A DNA stretch of 64,000 nt. It comes from Pelomonas sp047654805 (GTDB lineage: Bacteria; Pseudomonadota; Gammaproteobacteria; Burkholderiales; Burkholderiaceae_C). The translations under genes were made by a program, and so were the position numbers. Below are positions 41,088 through 49,223 of this stretch, in pieces. Position 1 is the stretch's first letter. Every line of letters begins with the position of its first letter. The notes beneath the pieces were generated by a model. The model saw only the letters and a list, made by a program, of their open reading frames with translations. It made no database searches and was not told the DNA's origin. Location of the stretch: contig NZ_JASGIV010000001.1 in NCBI RefSeq assembly GCF_047654805.1, forward strand, positions 3,596,001 through 3,660,000, written 5' to 3'.

Positions 41088-41837
41088 ATGAAGAACAGAC
41101 GCAACCAAGCGCCGCCCGACACCACCGACAGCTGGCTGTCCACCGGCCAATTGAAGACCTACCGCCGCGGCCAGCGCATCATCGAGGCCGGTAGCCCGCA
41201 GGGTGACTGGGTCGCCATCAGCCGTGGCGCCGCCTACCTCGTCTCGCAGGTAGCCCCCGGCACGCGTGTCGCCGTAGCCGCGCTGTGGCTGGGCGACGTC
41301 ATCGGCGGCGAGTCCCCGCTGGGCAAGCTGGCCGCGCGCTACGACGTGACTGCGCTGGTGGACGTGACCACCATCAACATCCCTCTGGAGCAGATCCAGG
41401 GCGACGGCACACCGCCCCGGGCCGCCGAGACTGGCGAGCTTTACAACGCCACCGCAAGCCGGCTGCACGGCCAGATCAGCATGCGGCTCGCGGGCAACGG
41501 CCTGCAGCGCCTTGTCAGCGTCATGGCAACGCTGGCCACGGCGTTGGCGCCGGACCAGCGCGCCCGCCACGCCGACCGCCTCGCACTGCCCATCTCGCAG
41601 GCCTGCATCGGCCAGCTCTCGGGCCTGTCGCGGCGCCAGACCTGGATCTACCTCGGCCAGCTCGGCCGGCATGGCTGGATCGTCACGTCGCGCAGCAAGG
41701 TCACGCTGGAAGGCCTGAGCGCCTGGCTCGCACTGATGGGCGAGGTCGATGCCGCCGGCATCGAATGCATCGCCACGCTGCAACGATGTGACGCCACGCT
41801 GCTGCGCCTGAGTGCCCGCGCGCTGGGGCAGCCCTAG
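41088..41837 (+). CDS. Crp/Fnr-like transcriptional regulator
   Basis: The 249-residue protein has an N-terminal cyclic-nucleotide-binding-like beta-barrel (YRRGQRIIEAGSPQGDWVAISRGAAYLVSQVAPGTRVAVAALWLGDVIGGESPLGKLAARYDVTALVDV). A C-terminal winged helix follows with SQACIGQLSGLSRRQTWIYLGQLGRHGWIVTSRSKVTLEGL. Residues that bind cAMP in Crp are not clearly conserved, and no Fnr cysteines are seen. Target genes unknown; the FlgH run upstream is a candidate. It lies 120 bases after the FlgH-like stop, with its own possible promoter there. Confidence 0.85.
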   Translation: MKNRRNQAPPDTTDSWLSTGQLKTYRRGQRIIEAGSPQGDWVAISRGAAYLVSQVAPGTRVAVAALWLGDVIGGESPLGKLAARYDVTALVDVTTINIPLEQIQGDGTPPRAAETGELYNATASRLHGQISMRLAGNGLQRLVSVMATLATALAPDQRARHADRLALPISQACIGQLSGLSRRQTWIYLGQLGRHGWIVTSRSKVTLEGLSAWLALMGEVDAAGIECIATLQRCDATLLRLSARALGQP

Positions 41838-41846
41838 TCCCATGCG

Positions 41847-41858
41847 AGAATGCGCGCC
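41847..41858 (+). promoter_or_regulatory. AGAATGCGCGCC element upstream of tRNA-Arg
   Basis: The 12 bases AGAATGCGCGCC match exactly the element before tRNA-Ser (23261-23272). GAGAAT (from 41846) could be the -10 and GCGCGCC the discriminator. The distance to the tRNA is longer here (about 40 bases). Confidence 0.4.
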
Positions 41859-41897
41859 GTTTTGCCCCACGGCGCCACGCGCCCACTGGGGCGGGAT

Positions 41898-41972
41898 CTC
41901 TCCGTAGTTCAATGGATAGAACGGCCGCCTCCTAAGCGGCAGATACAGGTTCGATTCCTGTCGGAGGGACCA
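41898..41972 (+). tRNA. tRNA-Arg (anticodon CCT)
   Basis: A 75-base cloverleaf: acceptor CTCTCCG pairs with CGGAGGG (one T-G wobble), D-arm GTTC/GAAC, anticodon stem GCCGC/GCGGC with loop CTCCTAA and anticodon CCT at 41931-41933, T-loop GTTCGATTC, and an encoded ACCA. It decodes AGG, a rare codon in GC-rich genomes. Confidence 0.95.
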
Positions 41973-42075
41973 GACGCGCAATTCCGGCCGACCTGCGCAT
42001 TTTTCCCTTGCCTCAGCACAGTGCAGCGCAAGAATCGCACCTCGCCTCTATCGAGGAATCACCGAGGAGCCTGTG

Positions 42076-42579
42076 ATGCCCGCACCCGCCCCCCGTCGCG
42101 CCCTGGGCGCCTTTCTGCTGCTGGGAGCCACGACCAGCTGGGCGGCAGACGGCGAGATCACGCTGCCGGTGAAGGAGGCTTGGTTCGAAGGCCAGATCGT
42201 GCACTACGTCAGCACTGACATCTCCGACCCCGGCATCGCCAGCAAGCAGGGCATCAACTACGTGCCAGCGCTGGCCGACACACTAAGACCTGGCATGCCG
42301 GTGGAGCGGGCCTACAAGTTCCCGGGCGACGAGCAGGCCACGGTGCTACCGTCCATCCCTCGCCCCGTAGGCGGTGGCAATGCGGACGCGACCTACAGCC
42401 CGCTGTGGGTGTTGGTCATGGTGCGCTGGAAGCCCGGCGTCACGCCACATACGCTGACCTCCGAGGAGGCCGTGCTGGCAGCCCAGGACAAGGGTGAAGT
42501 CGAGCTGACCCGCACCAAGATCGTCGCCAACTGGCCCGTCGTGCGCGCGCGCGGCGCGGCCCTGCAGGGCGTGCGCTAG
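42076..42579 (+). CDS. Secreted protein of unknown function
   Basis: The 167-residue protein has a signal peptide (MPAPAPRRALGAFLLLGATTSWA) and a soluble domain beginning ADGEITLPVKEAWFEGQIVHYVSTDISDPGIASKQGINYVPALADTL. ADGEITLP and the KQGINYVPAL run suggest a small beta-sandwich found in proteins of unknown role. GAGGAG precedes the ATG at 42076; a GTG three bases earlier is possible. It lies 103 bases after tRNA-Arg and may be transcribed with it or separately. Confidence 0.7.
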   Translation: MPAPAPRRALGAFLLLGATTSWAADGEITLPVKEAWFEGQIVHYVSTDISDPGIASKQGINYVPALADTLRPGMPVERAYKFPGDEQATVLPSIPRPVGGGNADATYSPLWVLVMVRWKPGVTPHTLTSEEAVLAAQDKGEVELTRTKIVANWPVVRARGAALQGVR

Positions 42580-42629
42580 TCCGGTCGGCGCAGGGCTGCA
42601 TCCCGGGCTTGCACCAGACTTGCCAGCGG

Positions 42630-42679
42630 CTGACAGGGCGCCGTGACGGCCTCGCCCGAGGCCGTTGGGCGCCTGTCAG
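42630..42679. repeat. Large two-stage inverted repeat between the secreted and MipA-like genes
   Basis: Outer arms CTGACAGGGCGCC (42630) and GGCGCCTGTCAG (to 42679) enclose inner arms ACGGCCTCG and CGAGGCCGT with a CC loop. The arms total about 21 pairs with two small internal loops. There is no clear U-tract, so it may be a terminator of the upstream gene or a 5' regulatory hairpin of the MipA-like gene. Confidence 0.6.
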
Positions 42680-42742
42680 GCAGCTAGAGTGGCCCGACCG
42701 CCCAGCACGGGCGGTTTGCCGGCCCGCAGTTCAGGGCATCCC

Positions 42743-43561
42743 ATGCCCCTCACCCACCGCTGCGCCGCCCGACCACCCGCCGCCTTGGCTTTGTGCATCG
42801 CGCTGACCTGCATCGACGCGCAAGCCGGCGGCAGCCTTTTGTTGCTGGATCCTCCGCCGACGCAGCCGACCTGGTCTGGAGGGCTATCGGTGCGCGGCTG
42901 GCCGCGGGCGCCGGGCAGCGCTCGCCAGCGCGAGGCGTTGCTGCCGGCGCTGGACTACGAATCGCCCAGCGGCATCTTCGCCGCCACCGACGCCGGACTG
43001 GGCTGGAACCTGGCTCCACAGCTGCTAGACAGCGATGCCGCCAAGGACTGGCAACTGGGTGCCCGGCTGTGGCCCCAGTCCGGGCGTTCGCGGCGCGAGT
43101 CGCCACCGGGAATCGACCGCCTGGGCTCCAGGCTCATCACCCAGCTCTTCGCCAATGCGCAGGTCACGCCGGCACTGCTGCTGCAGTCAGGCCTGTCCTG
43201 GGGCAGCGGTCGCCACCACAATGGCGACCAGCTCGAACTGGGTGTCACCTCCGGCATCCCCATAGGCCGGGAGCTGCTGGGCATCAGTCTGGCGGCAACC
43301 TACGCCGATGCCGCGCACCTGCGCGGCAGCTTTGGCATCGGGCCGAGCGAGTCCCGGGCCAGCGGCCTGCCGGAGTTCCACCCGCACAGCGGCTGGCAGG
43401 ACTGGAGCATCGCGCTGAGTGCCGAGCACAAGTTCTCGGACGACTGGTCCGTCAACGGCCAGTGGTTGCACACCCGCCTGATCGGTCAGGCCGCCGCTTC
43501 GCCGCTGACGCACAGCCGTGACCAGCCGTCCTTCATCCTCAGCCTCTGGCACCGTTTCTGA
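42743..43561 (+). CDS. MipA/OmpV family outer-membrane protein
   Basis: The 272-residue product carries a signal peptide (AALALCIALTCIDAQA) and a beta-barrel ending in F (SFILSLWHRF). It matches the MipA/OmpV family in its WSGGLSVRGWPRAPGSARQREALLPALDYESPSGIFAATDAGLGWNL start and DDWSVNGQWLHTRLIGQAAASPLTHSRDQPSFILSLW end, including the conserved SPLTHSRDQPSF. MipA is a scaffold that links the MltA lytic transglycosylase to PBP1B; most relatives are uncharacterised porin-like proteins. Start at MPLTHRCAARPP is preferred. The hydroxylase gene follows 11 bases after the stop. Confidence 0.88.
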   Translation: MPLTHRCAARPPAALALCIALTCIDAQAGGSLLLLDPPPTQPTWSGGLSVRGWPRAPGSARQREALLPALDYESPSGIFAATDAGLGWNLAPQLLDSDAAKDWQLGARLWPQSGRSRRESPPGIDRLGSRLITQLFANAQVTPALLLQSGLSWGSGRHHNGDQLELGVTSGIPIGRELLGISLAATYADAAHLRGSFGIGPSESRASGLPEFHPHSGWQDWSIALSAEHKFSDDWSVNGQWLHTRLIGQAAASPLTHSRDQPSFILSLWHRF

Positions 43562-43572
43562 GGCACCAAGGC

Positions 43573-44628
43573 ATGCACGCTGTCCTGCTCTACGCCCTGC
43601 CCGTGTTCGGGCTGTGCATGCTGGCCGAATGGGCCTGGGGCCGCTGGCGCGGCCGCGACGGCTATGGCCTTGCCGACACACTCGGCAGCCTCAGCCAGGG
43701 CCTGCTGAGCCAGGCAGTGGCCGTCGTCACGCCACTGTTCCAGACCGGCCTCTACGCCTCGGTCCATGCCCGGCTGGCGCTACTGCCGGGAACGCTCTGG
43801 CATGGTGCCTTCGGCATCGTGGCCAGCGTCGTCATGTATGACTTCTGCGACTACTGGCTGCATCGCACCAGTCATGAGAGCGCCCTGTTCTGGGCCGCCC
43901 ACGCGGTGCACCACCAGAGCGAGCATTTCAACCTCAGCACCGCGCTGCGCCAGGAAAGCCTGTACTCGGTGATGGGTGCACCCTTCTTCCTGCCCATGGC
44001 ACTGCTGGGCGTGCCGACGGCACAGTACGCGCTGGCCGGCCTCGTCGTCCTTTTCTACCAGTTCTGGATCCATACAGAGCACATAGGCCGCCTGGGCTGG
44101 CTGGACCGCGTGTTCTCCACGCCCTCCAACCACCGCGTCCACCACGCCGTGAATCCTGGTTACCTGGACCGCAACTACGGTGCCGTCCTGGTCGTCTGGG
44201 ACCGCCTCTTCGGCAGCTTCGCCGAAGAGACCGAGCCCTGTGTCTACGGCACCGTCAAACCTCTGGCGAGCTGGAATCCCCTGGCCGCGGTAGGCCAGTT
44301 CTACGGCGAGCTTTGGCGGCGCGCGCGCGCCACGCCACGTTTGGCCGACAAGCTGCGCGTGCTGGTCAAGTCGCCCGGCTGGCTGCCACCGGACGTGGCG
44401 CCGCAAGACCCGCCCATTCAGGCCCGCCTGGCGCAGCCTCGCTTCAATCCGCCCGCGCCGCGTCGGGCTCGCCTCGCGGCAGTCGCCCTGTTCGCGCTGA
44501 CGGCGGCCGGCTGCGGCGCCTGGCTGTGGCGCGCCGACGATCTCGGTGCCCTTGCCAACCTGGCAGCGGCCGGCTTGCTCACCGCCGGGTTGTGGGCGAC
44601 CGGCGCGCTGCTGTCACGGCCCGCATAA
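43573..44628 (+). CDS. Sterol desaturase / fatty acid hydroxylase superfamily protein
   Basis: The 351-residue membrane protein has the histidine-box pattern of the di-iron fatty acid hydroxylase family: HRTSH (ending at about 101), HAVHHQSEHFN and HRVHHAVN, with hydrophobic helices before and between them. These enzymes hydroxylate or desaturate lipids such as sterols, hopanoids or fatty acids; the substrate is unknown. The C-terminus adds two extra helices (AAVALFALTAAGCGAWLW and NLAAAGLLTAGLWATGAL), not typical. It follows the MipA-like gene closely. Confidence 0.9.
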   Translation: MHAVLLYALPVFGLCMLAEWAWGRWRGRDGYGLADTLGSLSQGLLSQAVAVVTPLFQTGLYASVHARLALLPGTLWHGAFGIVASVVMYDFCDYWLHRTSHESALFWAAHAVHHQSEHFNLSTALRQESLYSVMGAPFFLPMALLGVPTAQYALAGLVVLFYQFWIHTEHIGRLGWLDRVFSTPSNHRVHHAVNPGYLDRNYGAVLVVWDRLFGSFAEETEPCVYGTVKPLASWNPLAAVGQFYGELWRRARATPRLADKLRVLVKSPGWLPPDVAPQDPPIQARLAQPRFNPPAPRRARLAAVALFALTAAGCGAWLWRADDLGALANLAAAGLLTAGLWATGALLSRPA

Positions 44629-44677
44629 GCATCCCCTTTTTCCTTCGTTCCGCGAGGAAGCGGCCGTCCCTATCGTT

Positions 44678-44701
44678 GTGGCCTGAACCGATCCAGGCCA
44701 C
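44678..44701 (+). promoter_or_regulatory. Hairpin directly before the ssuE start
   Basis: GTGGCCTG (44678-44685) and CAGGCCAC (44694-44701) pair perfectly with an 8-base loop and end one base before the ssuE ATG. No Shine-Dalgarno is visible otherwise, so the stem may gate initiation. Confidence 0.5.
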
Positions 44702-44702
44702 C

Positions 44703-45263
44703 ATGCACATCACCAGCCTCTCCGCCAGCCCAAGCGAACGCTCGCGTTCCGCCTGGCTCACGCAGTTCGCGCTGACGCGCCTGGAAGGCCGCGACACTCG
44801 CCGCGACGACATCCTTGTGCGCGACCTGCCCGCCACGGCGCTGCTGGCGGCCGACGTGCAGGACCCCGAGATCGCCGCCGCCGTACAGGCCGTCGAGCAG
44901 GCAGACTTCGTCATCGTCGGCACCCCCATCTACAAGGCCGCATACAGCGGTCTGCTCAAGGTCTTCCTCGACCTGCTGCCCCCGGATGCGCTGCGGGAGA
45001 AGCTCGTGCTGCCCCTGGCCACCGGCGGCAGCCCGGCGCATTTCCTGGCGCTCGACTACGCCCTCAAGCCCGTGCTGTCGGCGCTGGGCGCACGTCACGT
45101 GCTGGACGGCGTGTTCGCCACAGACGCGCAGCTGCGCCGTCACGAAGCAGGCGGCTTCGTGCCCGAGCCCGACCTGATCGCCCGCTTGGACCGCGCGCTG
45201 GCGCCCCTGGCGGTGCACACGCCGCGAATGCGGGCACAGCAGGAATCCGCACTCAGCTGTTGA
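44703..45263 (+). CDS. ssuE: NADPH-dependent FMN reductase SsuE
   Basis: SsuE supplies reduced FMN to the alkanesulfonate monooxygenase SsuD. The 186-residue protein has a flavodoxin-like NADPH:FMN reductase fold: MHITSLSASPSERSRSAWLTQFAL at the phosphate-binding loop, VEQADFVIVGTPIYKAAYSGLLKVFLDLLPPDALREKLVLPLATGGSPAHFLALDYALKPVLSALGARHVL. The motif GTPIYKAAYSGLLK is the family signature. It is first in the sulfonate cluster, 135 bases before ssuA1, so it may be partly independent. Confidence 0.93.
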   Translation: MHITSLSASPSERSRSAWLTQFALTRLEGRDTRRDDILVRDLPATALLAADVQDPEIAAAVQAVEQADFVIVGTPIYKAAYSGLLKVFLDLLPPDALREKLVLPLATGGSPAHFLALDYALKPVLSALGARHVLDGVFATDAQLRRHEAGGFVPEPDLIARLDRALAPLAVHTPRMRAQQESALSC

Positions 45264-45342
45264 CGCCGCCGGCCGTCTTACTCGCAACACCACCACTTGT
45301 CTCCTCGCCACCCTGACCGGGATCGGCGACTTCATCCCGGCG

Positions 45343-45369
45343 CTCGGGCGCTGATCGGGTGCGCCCGAG
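45343..45369 (+). promoter_or_regulatory. Hairpin in the ssuE-ssuA1 gap
   Basis: CTCGGGCGC (45343-45351) and GCGCCCGAG (45361-45369) pair perfectly with a 9-base loop. TTTTT follows about 9 bases later. It ends 29 bases before the ssuA1 ATG and may be a terminator for ssuE or an attenuator for the downstream genes. Confidence 0.5.
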
Positions 45370-45398
45370 TGTCGGGATCTTTTTGCACAGGACATCCC

Positions 45399-46361
45399 AT
45401 GCTCTTTCGCTCCCTGCTCCGCTGGACCGCCCTGCCCCTGTTGACGGCCTTGAGCCTGCATGCCGCCGCCCAGACGAACACGCTGCGCATCGGCTTCCAG
45501 AAATCGGCCAGCCTGCTGACGCTGCAAAAGTCCAGCGGCTCGCTGGAAAAACGTCTCGGTGCCCTGGGCGTCAGCGTCAAATGGGTGGAGTTCCCCGCCG
45601 GCCCGCAACTGCTGGAAGGCTTGAACGTCGGCGCCGTCGACGTCGGCTTCGTCGGCGAGGCGCCGCCCATCTTTGCGCAGGCCGCCGGCGCCAAATTCGT
45701 CTACATCGGCTACGACCCTGCCGCCCCCGAGGCTGAAGCCATCGTCGTGCCCAAGGATTCGGCCATCAAGTCGGTCGCCGAGCTGAAGGGCCGCAAGGTC
45801 GCGCTGAACAAGGGCAGCAACGTCCACTACCTGCTCGTGAAGGCGCTGGAGAAGCAGGGCCTGAAGTACGGCGACATCCAGCCCGTCTACCTGCCGCCGG
45901 CCGATGCGCGTGCCGCCTTCGAGCGCGGTGCGGTGGACGCCTGGGTGATCTGGGATCCCTTCCTTGCCGCCGTCGAGAAGCAAAGCGGTGCCCGCGTCCT
46001 GCAGGACGGCCGCGGCCTCGTCAACAACTACTCCTACTACTTGGCAGAGCGCGGCTACGCCGAGAAGCAGCCAAGGATCATCCAGGCGCTGTTCGAAGAC
46101 ACCCAGGCCCAGGCCAGCGCGCTGAAGGCAAACCTCAAAGCTGCGGCAGCCGTGATCGCGCCGCTGCAGGGGCTGGAGCCCGAGGTCGTCGAGAAGAGCC
46201 TGTCGCGCTATCAGTTCGGCGTGAAGCCGCTGACCGCCTCCGTCGCGGCCGAGCAGCAAAAGATCGCCGACACCTTCCACGCGCTGGGACTGATCCCCAA
46301 GCCCATCCGCGTGGCCGACGCACTGCCCGGCACCGCCACCGTCGCGCAAGGCCTGCGATGA
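45399..46361 (+). CDS. ssuA: Sulfonate-binding protein SsuA (copy 1)
   Basis: This periplasmic component of the aliphatic sulfonate ABC transporter has a signal peptide (MLFRSLLRWTALPLLTALSLHAAA). The 320-residue SsuA fold follows: LRIGFQKSASLLTLQKSSGSLEKRLGALGVSVKWVEFPAGPQLLEGLNVGAVDVGFVGEAPPIFAQAAG, then QPVYLPPADARAAFERGAVDAWVIWDPF and a C-terminal ADTFHALGLIPKPI. The next gene is a close paralogue. Expected regulation in this family is by CysB/Cbl under sulfate limitation, but I do not see a clear site. Confidence 0.93.
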   Translation: MLFRSLLRWTALPLLTALSLHAAAQTNTLRIGFQKSASLLTLQKSSGSLEKRLGALGVSVKWVEFPAGPQLLEGLNVGAVDVGFVGEAPPIFAQAAGAKFVYIGYDPAAPEAEAIVVPKDSAIKSVAELKGRKVALNKGSNVHYLLVKALEKQGLKYGDIQPVYLPPADARAAFERGAVDAWVIWDPFLAAVEKQSGARVLQDGRGLVNNYSYYLAERGYAEKQPRIIQALFEDTQAQASALKANLKAAAAVIAPLQGLEPEVVEKSLSRYQFGVKPLTASVAAEQQKIADTFHALGLIPKPIRVADALPGTATVAQGLR

Positions 46362-47299
46362 GCACGCAAACCACGCGGCGCGCCGCGGTTGCCATCCTCG
46401 CGACGACTGCGGCAGTCTGGACCCGCGCTCAGACACCGCAACAACTTCGCATCGGTTTCCAGAAGGGCTCCTTCAACCTCGCGCTGCTGAAGAGCTACGG
46501 CCTGCTTGAGCAGCGCCTGCCCGGCGCCAGGGTTCAATGGACCGAGTTCCCCGCCGGCCCGCAGCTGCTGGAAGCGCTCGCGCTTGGCAGCGTGGACCTG
46601 GGCGCCACCGGCGACGCGCCGCCCGTGTTCGCGCAGGCGGCCGGCAAGGACGTCGTCTATGTTGGGGCCGAGCCGCCCAAACCCGACAGCTCGGCCGTTC
46701 TCGTCAAGCCCGATTCGTCGCTGAAGACGCTGGCCGACCTGAAAGGGCGCCGCATCGCGTTTCAGAAGGGCAGCAGCGCACACTTCCTGACCGTGCAGGC
46801 CGTGCGACGCGCCGGCCTGAGTTGGGCAGACGTCCAGCCCGTATACCTGCCTCCGGCCGAGGCACGTGCCGCCTTCGAGCGTGGCTCCGTGGACGCCTGG
46901 GCCGTGTGGGACCCCTACTACGCGGCGGCCGAGATCAGCGGCGAGCTGCGGGCGCTGGCAACCAGCCGCGGGTTGACCAACAACAACACCTTCTACCTCG
47001 CATCGCACGCACTGAGCCGGCAGCCAGCACTGCTGAAGACGCTATTCCAGGTGCTGACCGAGACCGATGCCCGCGTGCAAGCAGACCGCCGCGACGCGGT
47101 GCAACGCTATGCCGAGTTCGCAGGCCTGCCGGTGGCCACTGTGCAGCGCATGGTCGAGCGCCGCGGTGCCGCGCCCGTCGGCCCGCTGACGGCCCAGCTC
47201 GTCAGCGAGCAGCAGCAGGTCGCCGACGCCTTCGCCGAGCTCGGGCTGATTCCCCGTCCCATCCGCGTCGTCGACGCTCTCGCACAGGTCAAGGCATGA
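46358..47299 (+). CDS. Sulfonate-binding protein SsuA (copy 2)
   Basis: A second SsuA-type protein (313 residues, signal MSTQTTRRAAVAILATTAAVWTRA with a twin-arginine-like RR) overlaps the first by four bases (ATGA). Shared blocks are nearly identical: IGFQKGS, VQWTEFPAGPQLLEALALGSVDLGATGDAPPVFAQAAG and QPVYLPPAEARAAFERGSVDAWAVWDPY. It probably binds a different sulfonate or broadens ligand range. It is followed by ssuD with a four-base overlap. Confidence 0.9.
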   Translation: MSTQTTRRAAVAILATTAAVWTRAQTPQQLRIGFQKGSFNLALLKSYGLLEQRLPGARVQWTEFPAGPQLLEALALGSVDLGATGDAPPVFAQAAGKDVVYVGAEPPKPDSSAVLVKPDSSLKTLADLKGRRIAFQKGSSAHFLTVQAVRRAGLSWADVQPVYLPPAEARAAFERGSVDAWAVWDPYYAAAEISGELRALATSRGLTNNNTFYLASHALSRQPALLKTLFQVLTETDARVQADRRDAVQRYAEFAGLPVATVQRMVERRGAAPVGPLTAQLVSEQQQVADAFAELGLIPRPIRVVDALAQVKA

Positions 47300-48453
47300 A
47301 GATCTTCTGGTTCATCCCCACCCACGGCGACAGCCGCTACCTCGGCACATCGCGGGGCGCGCGCGTGGCCGACCACTCCTACTTCAAGCAGATCGCCATC
47401 GCAGCGGACAGCCTGGGCTACGAGGGCGTGCTCATCCCGACCGGCCAGTCCTGCGAGGACTCTTGGCTGGTCGCTGCCAGCCTCATCGACGCCACCCGGC
47501 GACTGAAGTTCCTCGTCGCACTGCGGCCGGGACTGGTGGCACCAACGCAAAGCGCCCGCATGGCCGCCACGCTGGATCGTCTCTCAGGCGGGCGCCTGCT
47601 CGTCAACCTCGTCACCGGCGGCGACGCGAACGAGCTGGCCGGCGATGGCCAGTTCCTCGACCACGCGGAGCGCTACGCACAGTCGGCCGAGTTCATCCGC
47701 ATCTGGCGCGAGGTCATCGAGCGATCGCACGAGGCTCGGCCCTTCGACTTCGACGGCGAGCACCTCAGCGTCAAGGGCGCCAAGCTGCTGTTCCCGCCGG
47801 TGCAGGCGCCCCACCCGCCCGTCTTCTTCGGCGGCTCGTCCGGCCCGGCGCACGACCTGGCCGCGGAGCAGGCGGACACCTACCTGACCTGGGGCGAGCC
47901 GCCCGCCGAGGTGGCGAAGAAGGTGGCCGACGTGCGCGAGCGCGCCGCGGCCCAGGGCCGTAGGCTGCAGTACGGCATCCGACTGCACGTCATCGTGCGC
48001 GAAACCGAGGATCAGGCCTGGGCCGCCGCAGCTGAGCTGGTCTCGCAACTGGACGAAGCCACCGTCGCCGCAGCCCAGGCGCGTTTCAGCAGCATGGATT
48101 CGGTGGGCCAGCGTCGAATGGCCGAACTGCATCGCGGCAGGTTCAATCGCGCCAACGTGCGCGAAGGCCTGGAGATCTCGCCCAACCTGTGGGCCGGCGT
48201 GGGCCTGGTGCGCGGAGGCGCCGGCACGGCGCTGGTGGGCGATCCACGACAGGTGGCCGATCGCATCAAGGAGTATGCCGAGCTGGGCCTCGAGCACTTC
48301 ATCCTCAGCGGCTATCCACACCTGGACGAAGCCCACCGCTTTGCGGAGCTGGTGTTCCCGTTGCTGCCGCTGCCGTTGCGCGAGAAGCTCACCGGCCCCG
48401 CGGGCGAGCTTATGGCGCACGGCCTGGTGCCCAAGCAAGCCGCAGCGAGCTGA
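47296..48453 (+). CDS. ssuD: FMNH2-dependent alkanesulfonate monooxygenase SsuD
   Basis: SsuD cleaves alkanesulfonates to aldehyde and sulfite using FMNH2 from SsuE. The 385-residue luciferase-like protein shows FWFIPTHGDSRYLGTSRGARVADHSYFKQIAIAADSLGYEGVLIPTGQSCEDSWLVAASLIDAT, LATGGDANELAGDG-like VTGGDANELAGDGQFLDHAERYAQSAEF and FFGGSSGPAHDLAAEQADTYLTWGEPP. Length matches the family. ATGA overlap with ssuA2 and two bases from ssuC place it in the operon. Confidence 0.96.
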   Translation: MKIFWFIPTHGDSRYLGTSRGARVADHSYFKQIAIAADSLGYEGVLIPTGQSCEDSWLVAASLIDATRRLKFLVALRPGLVAPTQSARMAATLDRLSGGRLLVNLVTGGDANELAGDGQFLDHAERYAQSAEFIRIWREVIERSHEARPFDFDGEHLSVKGAKLLFPPVQAPHPPVFFGGSSGPAHDLAAEQADTYLTWGEPPAEVAKKVADVRERAAAQGRRLQYGIRLHVIVRETEDQAWAAAAELVSQLDEATVAAAQARFSSMDSVGQRRMAELHRGRFNRANVREGLEISPNLWAGVGLVRGGAGTALVGDPRQVADRIKEYAELGLEHFILSGYPHLDEAHRFAELVFPLLPLPLREKLTGPAGELMAHGLVPKQAAAS

Positions 48454-48455
48454 GC

Positions 48456-49223
48456 ATGCTGCGCCAGCGCCTCACCCCCTGGCTGCTGCCTGCGGCCATC
48501 TTCGTGGCCTGGGAACTGGCCTCACGCAGTGGCGTGCTGTCCGCGCGCATCCTGCCCGAGCCTGCTGCCGTGCTGGCCGCGTTTTGGCAGTTGCTGCGCT
48601 CCGGCGAACTGGCTCACCATGTGGCGGTCAGCACGGTGCGGGCCTTCTCGGCGCTGGCACTGGGCGGCGGCCTGGGCCTGCTGCTGGGCCTGCTGACAGG
48701 CACCTGGCGCCGCGCCGAAGCACTGCTGGACACGACGCTGCAGATGCTGCGCAACATCCCCGCTCTGGCGCTGATTCCGCTGGTCATCCTTTGGTTCGGC
48801 ATCGACGAGGTGGCCAAGCTGGTGCTGGTGGCTGTGGGCGTGTTCTTCCCCGTCTACCTGAACACCTTCCACGGCATCCGCAACGTGGACCGCGACCTCA
48901 TCGAGATGGCACGCAGCTACGGCCTGCGGGGTTGGCAGTTGTACCGCCAAGTCATCCTTCCCGGCGCGCTGCCGTCCATCCTCGTAGGCCTGCGCTTCTC
49001 GCTGGGGCTGATGTGGGTGCTGCTCATCGTCGCCGAGACGTTGTCGGCGCAGGCCGGCATCGGCTACCTGACAATGAACGCCCGCGAGTTCCTGCAGACC
49101 GACATCGTGCTGGTGGGCATCCTGCTGTACGCGCTGCTGGGCAAGCTGGCCGACGTCGTCGCCCGCGCGCTCGAGCGTGCCTGGCTGCCCTGGCACAAGG
49201 GCTATGCCGACCAAGGAGCATGA
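48456..49223 (+). CDS. ssuC: Sulfonate ABC transporter permease SsuC
   Basis: The 255-residue inner-membrane permease has six hydrophobic segments and the BPD_transp motif in DLIEMARSYGLRGWQLYRQVILPGALPSILVGLRFSLGLMWVLLIVAE (EAA loop). It forms the channel for sulfonates delivered by SsuA. It begins two bases after the ssuD stop and overlaps ssuB (ATGA). Confidence 0.95.
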   Translation: MLRQRLTPWLLPAAIFVAWELASRSGVLSARILPEPAAVLAAFWQLLRSGELAHHVAVSTVRAFSALALGGGLGLLLGLLTGTWRRAEALLDTTLQMLRNIPALALIPLVILWFGIDEVAKLVLVAVGVFFPVYLNTFHGIRNVDRDLIEMARSYGLRGWQLYRQVILPGALPSILVGLRFSLGLMWVLLIVAETLSAQAGIGYLTMNAREFLQTDIVLVGILLYALLGKLADVVARALERAWLPWHKGYADQGA

